This document shows, piece after piece, positions 1 through 9,100 of a DNA stretch of 38,401 nucleotides. Position numbers and translations under genes: made by a program. The notes under the pieces were generated by a model. It was not told the DNA's origin. It was given only the letters and a program-made list of their open reading frames with translations, and searched no databases. This DNA is from Saprospiraceae bacterium (GTDB lineage: Bacteria; Bacteroidota; Bacteroidia; Chitinophagales; Saprospiraceae), in assembly GCA_025056735.1 (NCBI GenBank), contig JANWVR010000056.1:1-38401 (forward strand), written 5' to 3'. Each line of letters opens with the position of its first letter. Within the stretch, counting starts at the first letter, position 1.

Positions 1-517
1 AGAAGGATACAAGTATGTGGACAAGACAGAATACGTGTACCGTCTCGCCACGTTGGGCAAATTTTACTTTTTATCTCGTCCGCGTCGTTTTGGCAAGTCT
101 CTGACGGTTTCGACGTTGCAGGAGTTGTACTCGGGCAGTCGGGAGTTATTCGAGGGTTTGTGGATAGCGGATAGGTGGGACTGGACTCGGCGGCATCCGG
201 TGGTGCGGTTGACACTGACAGGTATCGGTTTTCCGAAGGTAGGTTTAGAGTCGGCGTTGCATTATGCACTCAATAAAGTTTTTGCCGCGCATGGTATTCC
301 GGTTATAGAGAATGGTTCGGCTACACAGAAATTTGATTACCTGCTCAATGCGTTGGCCGACAGGGGTGAGAAGGTGGTCGTGCTGATAGACGAGTACGAT
401 GCGCCGATAGTGCATTACTTGGTAGAAGATATTGATCTGGCGCGCCGCAACCGCGATGAGTTGCGAGAGTTTTACACCGTGATCAAAAACGTCGGCGTGC
501 CCGTGGCAAACCAGTAG
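1..517 (+). pseudogene. AAA-ATPase-like (DUF1703-associated) protein, fragment
   Basis: The frame is open from the left edge and encodes the N-terminal ATPase part of the AAA-ATPase-like family (PF09820 type), which usually ends in a PD-(D/E)XK nuclease-like DUF1703 domain. Visible motifs are a Walker A-like RPRRFGKS and a Walker B-like VVLIDEYD. Family resemblance stops at FYTVIKN; the last eight residues (VGVPVANQ) come from reading the antisense of the neighbouring paralogue, so the C-terminal half is missing. It is about 95% alike the minus-strand gene that follows, but its N-terminal 15 residues differ (KTEYVYRLATLGK here, KTRYIYELASAPM there), so these are two paralogues and not one copy read twice. 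Probably a non-functional remnant. The real start lies outside the window. Confidence 0.75.
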
Positions 518-1374
518 TTCTGAAACTTCTGAAAAGAAAAGAAATTGTTGATAGAAACCGGGTTGTAAACCGTCTCGGCCCGTTCATCAAACCGATAGCC
601 GTTGTACCAATAGCGCAACTGTTCCAGCAACTCCTCCTCCGTCTGCTTCAGATACTTCGCCGTTTGAGCAATCTCCTCTGCAAAGTTCACCTCTAACTCC
701 GCCTGGGTGTAGCCCAGCATCGTAGCGTATGCCGGGTGCATCGTGATGTCTTGCAAGTTGTTCAAACCCGAAAAAATGCCCACCTTCGAGAACTTGCTTA
801 CCCCCGTAAGGAAAACCAACTCCAACACGTGGTCGTTGTTTTTGAGCACGGTGTAAAACTCTCGCAACTCATCGCGGTTGCGGCGCGCTAGATCAATATC
901 CTCTCCCAGGTAGTGCACTATCGGCGCATCGTATTCGTCTATCAGCACGACCACCTTCTCGCCTCTGTCAGCCAACGCATTGAGCAGGTAATCAAATTTC
1001 TGTGTAGCCGAACCATTCTCTACGACCGGAATACCATGCGCTGCAAAAACTTTATTGAGTGCATAATGCAACGCCGACTCTAAACCCACCTTCGGAAAAC
1101 CGATACCTGTCAATGTCAGCCGCACCACCGGATGCCGTCGAGTCCAGTCCCACCTATCCGCTATGCACAAACCCTCAAACAACTCCCGACTGCCCGAATA
1201 CAACTCCTGCAGCGTCGAAACCGTCAGAGACTTGCCAAAACGACGCGGACGAGATAAAAAATAAGACATGGGAGCGCTGGCCAGCTCATAAATGTAGCGG
1301 GTTTTGTCTACGTATTTGAAGCCATTCTCCCGAATCTTCCGAAAATCCTGTATGCCTATGGGCAGTTTGTACAT
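472..1374 (-). pseudogene. AAA-ATPase-like (DUF1703-associated) protein, C-terminally truncated
   Basis: About 300 residues starting MYKLPIGIQDFRKIRENG, the usual start of this family, so I use the ATG at 1374 and not the longer frame to 1488. Walker A-like RPRRFGKS and Walker B-like VVLIDEYD are present, followed by the family segment LVFLTGVSKFSKVGIFSGLNN and the YWYNGYRF motif. The protein ends at YWFATGTPTFLI plus TV, exactly where intact members continue into the nuclease-like C-terminal domain, so 150 to 200 residues are lost. The stop comes from the inverted junction with the opposite paralogue. A Bacteroidota -7 element (TATCTTTG on the minus strand) lies at 1394-1401, so the fragment may still be transcribed. 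The function of the family is not established; it is often multi-copy in Bacteroidota. Confidence 0.75.
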
Positions 1375-1393
1375 CCCACTATCGCTTTTTGGG

Positions 1394-1401
1394 CAAAGAT
1401 A
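1394..1401 (-). promoter_or_regulatory. Bacteroidota -7 promoter element
   Basis: TATCTTTG on the minus strand matches the Bacteroidota consensus TAnnTTTG, 20 bp upstream of the ATG at 1374. No convincing -33 TTTG is seen at the expected distance. Confidence 0.45.
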
Positions 1402-1427
1402 GCGTCTCAAGCAACAAGTTGGCTGCA

Positions 1428-1443
1428 TTTTGCACGTGCAAAA
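1428..1443. repeat. 16-bp perfect palindrome (possible operator)
   Basis: TTTTGCACGTGCAAAA is a perfect palindrome 26 bp upstream of the -7 element of the truncated ATPase gene. Its position would suit a dimeric regulator. No trans-acting partner can be named. Confidence 0.4.
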
Positions 1444-1540
1444 CCCTATCCGCTTTGCACTTAGTGAGGCTTCTGTCCTGCTGGGCATATCCTAACTGGC
1501 GTTACGAAGGCAGGGCAGAATGCCGCTCGACTAAGGTCGA

Positions 1541-1658
1541 GCCGTTACAAGTTTGGCGGATGTTGAGCATACCGACCAAGCGAGTTTGGTGGATATTGGG
1601 CATACCGACCAAACAAGTTTGGTCGGTACTGGGGCCAAACAAGTTTGGCCGCTACGGG
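1541..1658. repeat. Tandem palindromic intergenic repeats
   Basis: Four imperfect units of about 26 to 34 bp follow one another, each with a core resembling CCAAACAAGTTTGG, itself an inverted repeat. The third and fourth units have the clearest hairpins (cores near 1608-1625 and 1634-1650). They are preceded by a separate hairpin, CTCGAC-TAAG-GTCGAG, at 1526-1541. A diverged single unit (CCGAACAGGTTTGG) occurs in another intergenic gap at 18717-18745. They may be terminators or a dispersed REP-like family; the sequence alone does not decide. Confidence 0.6.
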
Positions 1659-4600
1659 GCGTGCGTTAGACGCATCTTCCAGTGCTGAACGCCCTGCCGC
1701 ACGTCCAACCAATAAGCGCCGGCTGTCGGGAAGAGTGCTGACGGCAGATGGAGGCGCGTTTCGGCGGTAGTAGTGGCCCAGAGTAGGCGTCCATGGACGT
1801 CGAAGAGGCGCACCTCGGCAGGCGGATTGGCGTTGGAGAGGTGCAGGTACAACCCACTGGCGCCAAAGGGATTTGGAAACGCCAAAGGCTGTGCAGGCGC
1901 CTGGTTTTCAGGCATATATGACCAACGCAATACGGGTTGTAATGCGCGTCCATCGGCGGCGAAGGCGGCAGAAGGCGTAGGGCTGTCGGTCAGCGAGAGC
2001 GTCTGCTGTAGCTCGCCCGCCCGGCGCGCGCGAAAGCGCACAGCAAATAGCGGCATGGGGTCATCGGTCGTCTCCATATGGGCCGGCCGTCTCAAATAGC
2101 GCGCATTTTCTATACAAGCCGTCAGACAGGGTCGCCCGCCTGGACGCAGCGCGAAGTGCTCGGCGAAGAGGCCTTCGGCTAAAGGTTCTATACTTAGCAA
2201 TTCCAGCACCGTTAGGTCGAAACCAACGCCGAATTGGGCAGCGGCGACTGTTTGCCAGTCCGCCGAGAAGACGACGCGCACCGTTTCACTGGCCCGGAAA
2301 GCCTGGTTGGCGGCGTTGAGCGCCCAGGGCTGACGCGGTAGAGCAGGCGGGCCGCCCAGCTGAGGGCTGGCGCTGCCGTTGACGTCGCCGATGCGGATAC
2401 CGATAAAGTTGGCCTGTTGCGGTTGTAGGCCCGAAGTAATAGCAATAGCCTGAGGGAATGAGGTCTGGAATGGATTATCCGGGTTTGGGAACGAGAAGTT
2501 CTCCGGCACAAATCGCCACAGCGGGCTTTGGGTGAGCGTGGTATCCATCCCCAGAATGAGTCGGCGCAACAGAACGATGTCAAACGTGGTAACAGACATG
2601 GAGCCGTTGGCGTCGGCGGCTATAATCTTATAGGGTGAAGGTAGGCGTTCGAGGTTGAGGATGTGTTTGTTGATGAGCAGCAGGTCGAAGGTGCTTACGC
2701 CGTTGAGCGGGTCGTCGTTGCGCGTAGGTCGTAGGCTGTCGGTCAGGCAAGGCGCGCCGGCGGGTATCTGATAGGCGCCAGTAGCCGCGCTCAGCACGGG
2801 CGGGTTGTTGCACAGGCGGGTGTTGGCGATGCCCTGGCCATCTTCTGTGCGCACCAAGCCCTGTACTGCCACGGCAGGTGCGCCAGGCAGCAGGTGGAGA
2901 GAGTCCAAAGGGAACGTCCACAGTCCGCGCGCGTAAGAAGCAGCCAGGAGCTGGTTGCGCACTAGATTAAATTCTAAGTCGAACACCGGCACGAAAGGCA
3001 GTTTGGTACCCAATCGCAGCCAATAGGCGCCGCCGTTTTTGGTGTAATAGACACCCGCGTCGGTGGCTACGAACAGGATACTGTCGGCGTGGCCCGGCAG
3101 CACTAAGATGTCGTTGACCGGGATGTTAGGCAGGTTGTTGCTGATGTCCGTCCAGGTAGCGCCGTCGTTATCGGAGCGGTGCACATGGGGAATGCGTTCA
3201 TTGTCGCGGAAACCCGAGTGCGTTACAAACATTCGCGTTGGGTGCGAAGGCGAGCCGGTTACTGAGGTTACGTACCGATTGGGCAGGCCGGCGCTGACGT
3301 TTACCCAGGTACCCGACGGCGTGCGCCGCCACACCAGCCCGTCAGAAGTGCCTGCATACAGTTTTTCGGCCTGCAGCGGCGACTCGTCTAAGCAAGAGAT
3401 GGTGTGGAAGCGCGGCCCAAAGATGATGCCGCGCGTCAGGTCGCCAGAAATGACGCCCCAACCTGCGCCTCCTTCGGAGAAATAGACACGGTAGGTGCCG
3501 GCGAAGAGGCGTTGCGTCGAGTGTCGGCTGCGGAAATAAGGCATGTCCCAGTTGCAGCGGTCGGGCGTGCCGATACAGCGCGAGCCGAATTGCCACGTCT
3601 GGCCACCATCGGTGGTTTTGTGAATCTCACCGTTTTGCGTTTCGACCCAGAACGTCAGGGAGTCTGTTGCATGAAAGGCGCATCGGAAGCCATCGGCTGG
3701 GAAAACAGCCTCCCAGTTATTGTAGCGCTGGGCGTTGCCGCGCTGAATGCCGTTGTCTTGTGCTCCTGCATAGTATAGGTGCGGGCGGTGATGGTCGTAG
3801 GACGTTCGATAAAACTGGGTGGTAGGCAGATTAAGGCTTTTAATCCACTGCTGTTGGCCCGGGCTGTGGCGATATACGCCGCCATCGCAGCCCAAATAGC
3901 GCTTGCCTGAGGGCGCAAACTGCAAATCGTGAATGTCGGCGTGCGAATTGGCCGCCATGAGCCACTGGTTCGACCCTGCTGGCTTGCGCCACAGCACAAC
4001 GCCGAGGAAATAGATCTCCTCGTCGTTGTTTGGATCTACCCGAATTTTTCCAAAATACCAGCCAAAATCAGCCACAGCCGTTTCTAAAGCCGTAACGTCA
4101 ACAGGCGTCCACGTCTGGCCGCCGTTTTCCGTTTTGTAGAGCCCGCCCGTGGTGGCTAAAGTGTCAATGTAGACCACGTAGAGTTTGTCCGGATTTTGGC
4201 GCGACATGGCCAGGCCCGTGCGACCGTTGCGGCCGGTAGGCAGGCCGCCGGTGAGTTGTGTCCACGTCTGGCCGCCGTCGGTGGTTTTGTACACCCGCGC
4301 GTGTGGGCCGTCAATGATGGACTCCTGATTGCTGCGCACCCGATCCCAGAACGAGGCGTATAGGATTTGCGGGTTGTTGTAGTTGATAATCAAGTCGCTG
4401 GCCCCCGCCTGGTTGCTGACGAAAAGCACCTGCGTCCACGTTTTGCCGCCGTCGGTGCTTTTATAGATGCCGCGTTTTTGGGTGCGCACATATGGATTGC
4501 CCATTACAGCGGCATACATAGTGTTCGGATTAAATGGGTCTATTTGAATTTTGGAAATGATGCCTTCATCGCCCAACCCCCAATAATGCCACGACTCTCC

Positions 4601-5149
4601 GCCATCCGTGCTGCGGTAAATACCGTGGCCATTGAACACATAGGCCGGTACGTTAGGGTCGCCCGTGCCGGCGTAAACGATGTTCGGGTCGTGTGGGTGA
4701 TACACGATGTGGCCCACCGCTAACTCCGGGTGGTCATCGGCTACCGGGCGCCAGTTGACGCCGCCGTCGGTGGTTTTGAAGATGCCGCCTGCTGAAAAGC
4801 CGGCCAGCACAATATTGTCGTTTTGTGGGTGAATGGCGATGGTATTCACGCGCCCGGCCGCATTGCCGGGCCCTTGGAGCGTCCAGTCCGGCTGACTGCC
4901 GCTCTCCGCGTCCGAATGGCGCGGTCGGCTGCGCTCGAAAGCCGTCCGAAGTGCCGTTACATTGCGCCGCCAGCCGTCGGCGTCGAAGGTTGCATCCGGG
5001 TAGGATCGCTGAAATGCAAAGTACTCAAAAGGGCGCATCTTGCGCTCGATGGCCGCCGCCTTGCCCCTTGAAGAAGAATGCCAGCAGGCAAAAAACAGCG
5101 CTGCAACAGCCATTATACCCATCCACATCCATAAAATTCTTCGAGCCAT
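1652..5149 (-). CDS. Secreted Asp-box repeat protein with dockerin-like and T9SS sorting domains
   Basis: About 1165 residues, taking the ATG at 5149 (MARRILW), which directly precedes a hydrophobic signal segment; the longer frame needs a TTG. The first 700 residues hold many sialidase/BNR-type Asp-boxes (S/T-x-D-x-G-x-x-W, such as STDGGKTW and TTDGGQTW), as in VPS10/sortilin-like beta-propellers. Then comes a dockerin-like pair of calcium-binding segments (DDPLNGVSTFDLLLINKHIL and AADANGSMSVTTFDIVLLRR), a cohesin-like beta domain, and a T9SS type A sorting tail starting PLAFPNPFGASG and containing VRLFDVHGRLL. The product is probably exported by T9SS and anchored to the surface or released. 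No sialidase catalytic residues were identified, so an enzymatic role is not claimed; a binding or structural role is more likely. Confidence 0.85.
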   Translation of the reverse strand: MARRILWMWMGIMAVAALFFACWHSSSRGKAAAIERKMRPFEYFAFQRSYPDATFDADGWRRNVTALRTAFERSRPRHSDAESGSQPDWTLQGPGNAAGRVNTIAIHPQNDNIVLAGFSAGGIFKTTDGGVNWRPVADDHPELAVGHIVYHPHDPNIVYAGTGDPNVPAYVFNGHGIYRSTDGGESWHYWGLGDEGIISKIQIDPFNPNTMYAAVMGNPYVRTQKRGIYKSTDGGKTWTQVLFVSNQAGASDLIINYNNPQILYASFWDRVRSNQESIIDGPHARVYKTTDGGQTWTQLTGGLPTGRNGRTGLAMSRQNPDKLYVVYIDTLATTGGLYKTENGGQTWTPVDVTALETAVADFGWYFGKIRVDPNNDEEIYFLGVVLWRKPAGSNQWLMAANSHADIHDLQFAPSGKRYLGCDGGVYRHSPGQQQWIKSLNLPTTQFYRTSYDHHRPHLYYAGAQDNGIQRGNAQRYNNWEAVFPADGFRCAFHATDSLTFWVETQNGEIHKTTDGGQTWQFGSRCIGTPDRCNWDMPYFRSRHSTQRLFAGTYRVYFSEGGAGWGVISGDLTRGIIFGPRFHTISCLDESPLQAEKLYAGTSDGLVWRRTPSGTWVNVSAGLPNRYVTSVTGSPSHPTRMFVTHSGFRDNERIPHVHRSDNDGATWTDISNNLPNIPVNDILVLPGHADSILFVATDAGVYYTKNGGAYWLRLGTKLPFVPVFDLEFNLVRNQLLAASYARGLWTFPLDSLHLLPGAPAVAVQGLVRTEDGQGIANTRLCNNPPVLSAATGAYQIPAGAPCLTDSLRPTRNDDPLNGVSTFDLLLINKHILNLERLPSPYKIIAADANGSMSVTTFDIVLLRRLILGMDTTLTQSPLWRFVPENFSFPNPDNPFQTSFPQAIAITSGLQPQQANFIGIRIGDVNGSASPQLGGPPALPRQPWALNAANQAFRASETVRVVFSADWQTVAAAQFGVGFDLTVLELLSIEPLAEGLFAEHFALRPGGRPCLTACIENARYLRRPAHMETTDDPMPLFAVRFRARRAGELQQTLSLTDSPTPSAAFAADGRALQPVLRWSYMPENQAPAQPLAFPNPFGASGLYLHLSNANPPAEVRLFDVHGRLLWATTTAETRLHLPSALFPTAGAYWLDVRQGVQHWKMRLTHAP

Positions 5150-5339
5150 ACCGGTTTCTGTTTTGATAAAAGTCAAAATCGCTCCTTTGCAGCCACCTCG
5201 TGTCTTAGTAATGAAGTTTTAATGGCGCAAATATCGCACCATTCGCCAGGGGCGTTTTGCCAAAACTGTCCGACGCTTTAGAAAACTCCAGCGCTGCGCT
5301 GCATCTTTGCGCGCCAATTAACACGCGAAACAACACCGT

Positions 5340-6650
5340 ATGGCATACGAATATAAGCTGCCGTCGCTGGGCGATGGCGTCACAGGAAAGGTTACTGAAA
5401 TCCGCGTACAGCCCGGGCAGACCGTAGCGAAGGAGGATATCGTCATTGTAGTGGGCACGGACAAGGTGGACGCCGAAATGCCCATAGATGTGGACGGCGT
5501 CGTCGAGGAGGTCTTAGTGAAAGTGGGCGACGACGTTACCGAAGGCACGCCTGTGCTGCGCATCCAGGTGAGCCATGGCGCTGCAGCGGAGACGCCCTCG
5601 CCAGCGCCCAGTACGGACGGCGAAAAACGCATTGTTGCTGAGAAGGGCGACAGCGGCAAGGCGGAAATCGCCGACAACAATAGCAGCCAATCTGCACCGG
5701 CACCCGCTCCCGCTCCTGAAAAACCCGCACCTTCCCTGCCTAAAGGTCACCTGCGCGCCAGCCCGCTGGCCCGAAAGCGGGCCAAAGAGCTGGGCATCGA
5801 ACTCGCAGACATCACGCCCGCTCCTGGTAGCGAACGCATCTCGTACAAAGACGTGCTGGACTACGTGAAGCGCAAAATGGATAGCGCTGGCGGAACTGCC
5901 GTGGCTACCGGCGCAGGCATCGCCCACAGGCCCTTGCCCAATTTCGACAAATTCGGCCCTACCGAGCGCCAGGCGCAAAGCCGCATTGGACTCATTACCG
6001 CCGAAAACATGGTGTACGCTTTCAACGCTATTCCGCACGCCTGGATATCCGAAAAAGCCGATATCACCCGCCTTGAGCAACTGCGCCAGCAATACAAAGA
6101 ACAGGTAAAAGCCGCCGGCGGCAATCTGACCACTACAGCCATCCTGGTCAAAGCGGTAGCGGTTCTACTCCGCAAAATGCCGCAATTTAATGCCAGCTAC
6201 GACCCTGAAAAGCGCGAAATTGTCTTCAAAAAATTCTACAACATCGGCGTCGCCGTGGATACTCCGCGTGGCCTGCTGGTACCTGTTATCAAAAACGCCG
6301 ACCAGAAAAACCTCACCGAGATTTCCGTGGAACTCACCGAGCTGAGCGCTCGCACCCGCGACGGTAAGAACAAGATTGAAGACTTAGAAGGCGGCACGTT
6401 CAGCATCTCGAATATCGGCGGCATCGGCGGCACCAACATGCATTCCATCGTCAACTGGCCCGAGGTGGCCATCCTGAGCGTTACCGCCGCCCGTCATGAA
6501 GCCGTCTGGAACGGCAGCGCCTTCGAGCCGCGCCTCCTCATGCCCATGACGATTGGCTGGGACCACCGCGTCATCAACGGCGCCGACGCCGCGCGCTTCC
6601 TGCAGCATCTGAAAGCCATCTTGGAGGAGCCGTTCTTGGGGCTGCTCTGA
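5340..6650 (+). CDS. 2-oxo acid dehydrogenase E2 (dihydrolipoamide acyltransferase)
   Basis: 436 residues with the classic E2 order. Residues 1-80 are a lipoyl domain with the modified lysine in GTDKVDAEMP; an Ala/Pro-rich linker follows; a peripheral-subunit-binding domain (RASPLARKRAKELGIEL) lies around 140-175; and the rest is the acyltransferase catalytic domain with the active-site signature DHRVINGADAARF near the C-terminus. The enzyme transfers the acyl group from lipoyl-lysine to CoA in a pyruvate, 2-oxoglutarate or branched-chain 2-oxo acid dehydrogenase complex. Which substrate cannot be fixed from sequence; the single lipoyl domain and length fit the branched-chain type common in Bacteroidota. 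E1 and E3 genes are not adjacent. A weak -7-like CATCTTTG lies about 20 bp upstream of the ATG. Confidence 0.92.
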   Translation: MAYEYKLPSLGDGVTGKVTEIRVQPGQTVAKEDIVIVVGTDKVDAEMPIDVDGVVEEVLVKVGDDVTEGTPVLRIQVSHGAAAETPSPAPSTDGEKRIVAEKGDSGKAEIADNNSSQSAPAPAPAPEKPAPSLPKGHLRASPLARKRAKELGIELADITPAPGSERISYKDVLDYVKRKMDSAGGTAVATGAGIAHRPLPNFDKFGPTERQAQSRIGLITAENMVYAFNAIPHAWISEKADITRLEQLRQQYKEQVKAAGGNLTTTAILVKAVAVLLRKMPQFNASYDPEKREIVFKKFYNIGVAVDTPRGLLVPVIKNADQKNLTEISVELTELSARTRDGKNKIEDLEGGTFSISNIGGIGGTNMHSIVNWPEVAILSVTAARHEAVWNGSAFEPRLLMPMTIGWDHRVINGADAARFLQHLKAILEEPFLGLL

Positions 6651-6753
6651 GGCCCTCCTTTAAAACGGAGCTCACGCTTGGCCAATGCGAAACCGCAAGG
6701 GCTTGCCTTCATATCACCGCTTTTAACTCCTTTTCTGGAAGAAGCAGCGGCTT

Positions 6754-7848
6754 TTATTGCTTTTGGAACAACTGCGTCACAGGCCGCCCTGCCAGGTTGC
6801 AGTGCAATAAATAGCTGCCCGCCGGCAAATCGTGCACGGCAATTTCCCACGCGGCGCCGTTGGCAGCATTCCCCTGGAGCCACACGCGGCCCAGCAGGTC
6901 GAGCACCCGCCAGCGCACCGCCTCATCACCTTCAGCGGTCTGGCGAACGACGCGCAGGAAGTCTTGCGCCGGCGAAGGGAAGACCCGCAATTCACCGCCC
7001 GGTCGCGAAGCGTACACCTGGCGGATGGGGCTGTAGGAGAAGGAACCATCGGCGTCGGTCAGGCGCAGGCGGTAATAATTGAGGCCCGGCAAGGGCTTAG
7101 TGTCGAGGAATTCGTATTCGCGAGCCTCGCGGGCATACCCTTTGGCAGCCACCCGGCCAATGGGCACAAAGCGGTTATCCGGCCCACTGCGCTCTACCTC
7201 AAAATAGGCGCTATTAAATTCAACAGCGGTGGCCCAGTGCAGATGCGCCCGGTCGCCTTCGGCCCGCGCCTCGAAGCGGAGCAGTTCTATGGGTAGAGAG
7301 AAGTTTTGGCCTACGGCGAAGTCGTCTATGCGGAAGTTGGGAGGCGCTGTGCAGTTTATATTCTCCTGAGTGACATAGGAAAATCGGAAGCGCAGGTTGG
7401 AGACATTTTCTGCACCAGAAGGCAGGTCAAAGGAAACGGCCTCCCAAACATCACCCGCAACCGGAGTTACGTCACTCGAAATAGTTGTCCAGGTCGTGCC
7501 GTTGTTGCTCCAGGCGAACGTTACCGGGGTATCGAACGCATTAGAGCGCCGGCGTCCGAAGCCCACGCGAATGCCCGTGCGGCCGACAGTGTTGATTACG
7601 CCGTTGACATTCAGTTGCACCGTTTCGCCCAAGGGCAGGCAGTCTTGCATACGCATGTTATAGCCACCCGATGCAGGCGGCGGGTTGTACCCGCTGCTAA
7701 CTGCCTGATTATTTGGCGTTACTCGGCTGTTGTTGGCCGACCAGCCCGTAGGGAAATTTTCATCTGGAAAAGGCTGCAGGTAAAAAATCTGACCCCACGC
7801 CGGGGAAGACAGGAACAGAACCAAAGCAACAAGCGCAGTATTTCTCAT
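6754..7848 (-). CDS. T9SS type A sorting domain-containing secreted protein
   Basis: 364 residues with the ATG at 7848 chosen because it begins a clean signal peptide (MRNTALVALVLFLSSPAWGQ). The N-terminal half is a beta-rich, probably jellyroll-like domain (YNPPPASGGYNMRMQDC; WSNNGTTWTTISSDV). It is followed by the segment LPIELLRFEARAEGDRAHL and ATAVEFNSAYFEVERS, the fibronectin-like stretch that often precedes T9SS tails, and a C-terminal type A sorting domain (VFPSPAQDFLRV, then YLLHCNLAGRPVTQLFQKQ). No catalytic motif was recognised. It is the tandem paralogue of the next gene, about 60% alike along its length. It faces the E2 gene tail to tail across a 103-bp gap. Confidence 0.85.
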   Translation of the reverse strand: MRNTALVALVLFLSSPAWGQIFYLQPFPDENFPTGWSANNSRVTPNNQAVSSGYNPPPASGGYNMRMQDCLPLGETVQLNVNGVINTVGRTGIRVGFGRRRSNAFDTPVTFAWSNNGTTWTTISSDVTPVAGDVWEAVSFDLPSGAENVSNLRFRFSYVTQENINCTAPPNFRIDDFAVGQNFSLPIELLRFEARAEGDRAHLHWATAVEFNSAYFEVERSGPDNRFVPIGRVAAKGYAREAREYEFLDTKPLPGLNYYRLRLTDADGSFSYSPIRQVYASRPGGELRVFPSPAQDFLRVVRQTAEGDEAVRWRVLDLLGRVWLQGNAANGAAWEIAVHDLPAGSYLLHCNLAGRPVTQLFQKQ

Positions 7849-7999
7849 AGCAAAAAGCCAGAAAAGGGTGAGAGAATGGGCAAAGCAGGCTTTGATGGAA
7901 AGAGTCGGTAAAGTTTGCACATTCTATCCCATTTCTGAACGCCTCGCACTAAATTTCAAATTGGCTTAACGCTGTGCAGCGGCTGCAGCGCTGAGGCGG

Positions 8000-9100
8000 C
8001 TACTGTTTTTGAAATCGCCGGGTTTGCTGCTGGCCGCCGATGGAGCATTGCAGGAGGTAGTGGCCCGGCGGCAGGTCATGTACGGGAATATCCCAGCCAC
8101 TGCTATCAGCGGCGGCGCCCTGGCGCCAGATGCGCCCCATCAGGTCGCAGATTTGCCAGCGCACGTCTGGCTCGGCAGCGCTGTGGGCGCCAGCAACGTG
8201 CAAAACCTCTCGTGCGGGCAAAGGGAAAACCCTCAGCCCACTTTCTGCAGCTGCCTGTGCCTGTCGAATAGGGCTGTAAGAAAATGAGCCATCGGTGTCG
8301 GTCTGACGCAAGCGGTAGTAGTTGAGGCCGGGTAGCGGGCGCGCGTCGAAGAACTCGTATCGGCGCTCTTCGAGCGAGTGGCCAGCGGCAGCGATGCGGC
8401 CAATGGGTTCGAAGCGCGCGTCTGAACCGCTGCGCTCGATGTCGAAATAGGCACTATTATGCTCCGAGGCTGTTGCCCAGGTCAACCGGATGCCTTCGCG
8501 CTCGGCACGAACGTCGAAATGGGTCAGTTCTACGGGAAGGGAGAAATTTTTGCCTACGGCAAAGTCATCTACCCGGAACGCCGGCGACGCGGTTGTGCAG
8601 CTCGCGTTGGTTTGTGCCACATAGGAAAATCGGAAGCGCAAGTTGGGCACATTTTGAGCGGTAGGGGGCAGGTCGAAGTAAATTAACTTCCAGGTAGTAC
8701 TGGCGCTGTCGGTGATGCCGTTCGAGACGGTATTCCAGGTCGTGCCGTTAGCACTCCAGCGAAGCGAGATGGGGCGATTAAAGTCGCTGGATCGCCACAC
8801 GCCAAAGCCTATGCGGATGTCTGTGTAGCCGACGGTGCTGATGACACCGCTAATGTTGAGGGTAATCGTGTCGCCCGCAGGTTCACAGTCCCACATGCGC
8901 ATGTTGTATCCGCCCGAAGCAGGTGGTGGATTGTAGCCGCTACTCGTAACCGCATCGTTGGGCGTTACACGGCTACTGTTAGTAGACCATCCCGTAGGAA
9001 AAGATGCTGAAGGGAAGTCTTGAAGATATATGATCTGGCTCGAAGCAAAAGTATGCCATAGAATCAGGAAGAATACGGGTAGTACAACATTATTTCTCAC
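8000..9100 (-). CDS. T9SS type A sorting domain-containing secreted protein (tandem paralogue)
   Basis: 366 residues if translation starts at the GTG at 9100. That start is supported by alignment with the paralogue at 6754-7848: the bases around both starts are TTGCTRTGAGAAATA, with ATG in one and GTG in the other, and a signal peptide (VRNNVVLPVFFLILWHTFASSQ in two pieces, hydrophobic core VVLPVFFLILW) follows directly. The longer frame to 9265 has no signal peptide at its start. Domain order matches the paralogue: an N-terminal beta domain with YNPPPASGGYNMRMWDC, a fibronectin-like segment LPVELTHFDVRAEREG, and a T9SS tail ending IGGQQQTRRFQKQ. The function is unknown; it probably binds something at the cell surface. 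Confidence 0.82.
   Translation of the reverse strand: MRNNVVLPVFFLILWHTFASSQIIYLQDFPSASFPTGWSTNSSRVTPNDAVTSSGYNPPPASGGYNMRMWDCEPAGDTITLNISGVISTVGYTDIRIGFGVWRSSDFNRPISLRWSANGTTWNTVSNGITDSASTTWKLIYFDLPPTAQNVPNLRFRFSYVAQTNASCTTASPAFRVDDFAVGKNFSLPVELTHFDVRAEREGIRLTWATASEHNSAYFDIERSGSDARFEPIGRIAAAGHSLEERRYEFFDARPLPGLNYYRLRQTDTDGSFSYSPIRQAQAAAESGLRVFPLPAREVLHVAGAHSAAEPDVRWQICDLMGRIWRQGAAADSSGWDIPVHDLPPGHYLLQCSIGGQQQTRRFQKQ

Noticed and set aside
1541-1658. Possible CRISPR array
   Set aside because: The repeated units are adjacent, imperfect, palindromic and without unique spacers of regular length; no cas genes are present.
1059-1688. Plus-strand open frames of 86 and 99 codons over the truncated ATPase gene and intergenic repeats
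   Set aside because: The first is antisense to a recognisable gene; the second runs through the palindromic repeats and has no coding character.
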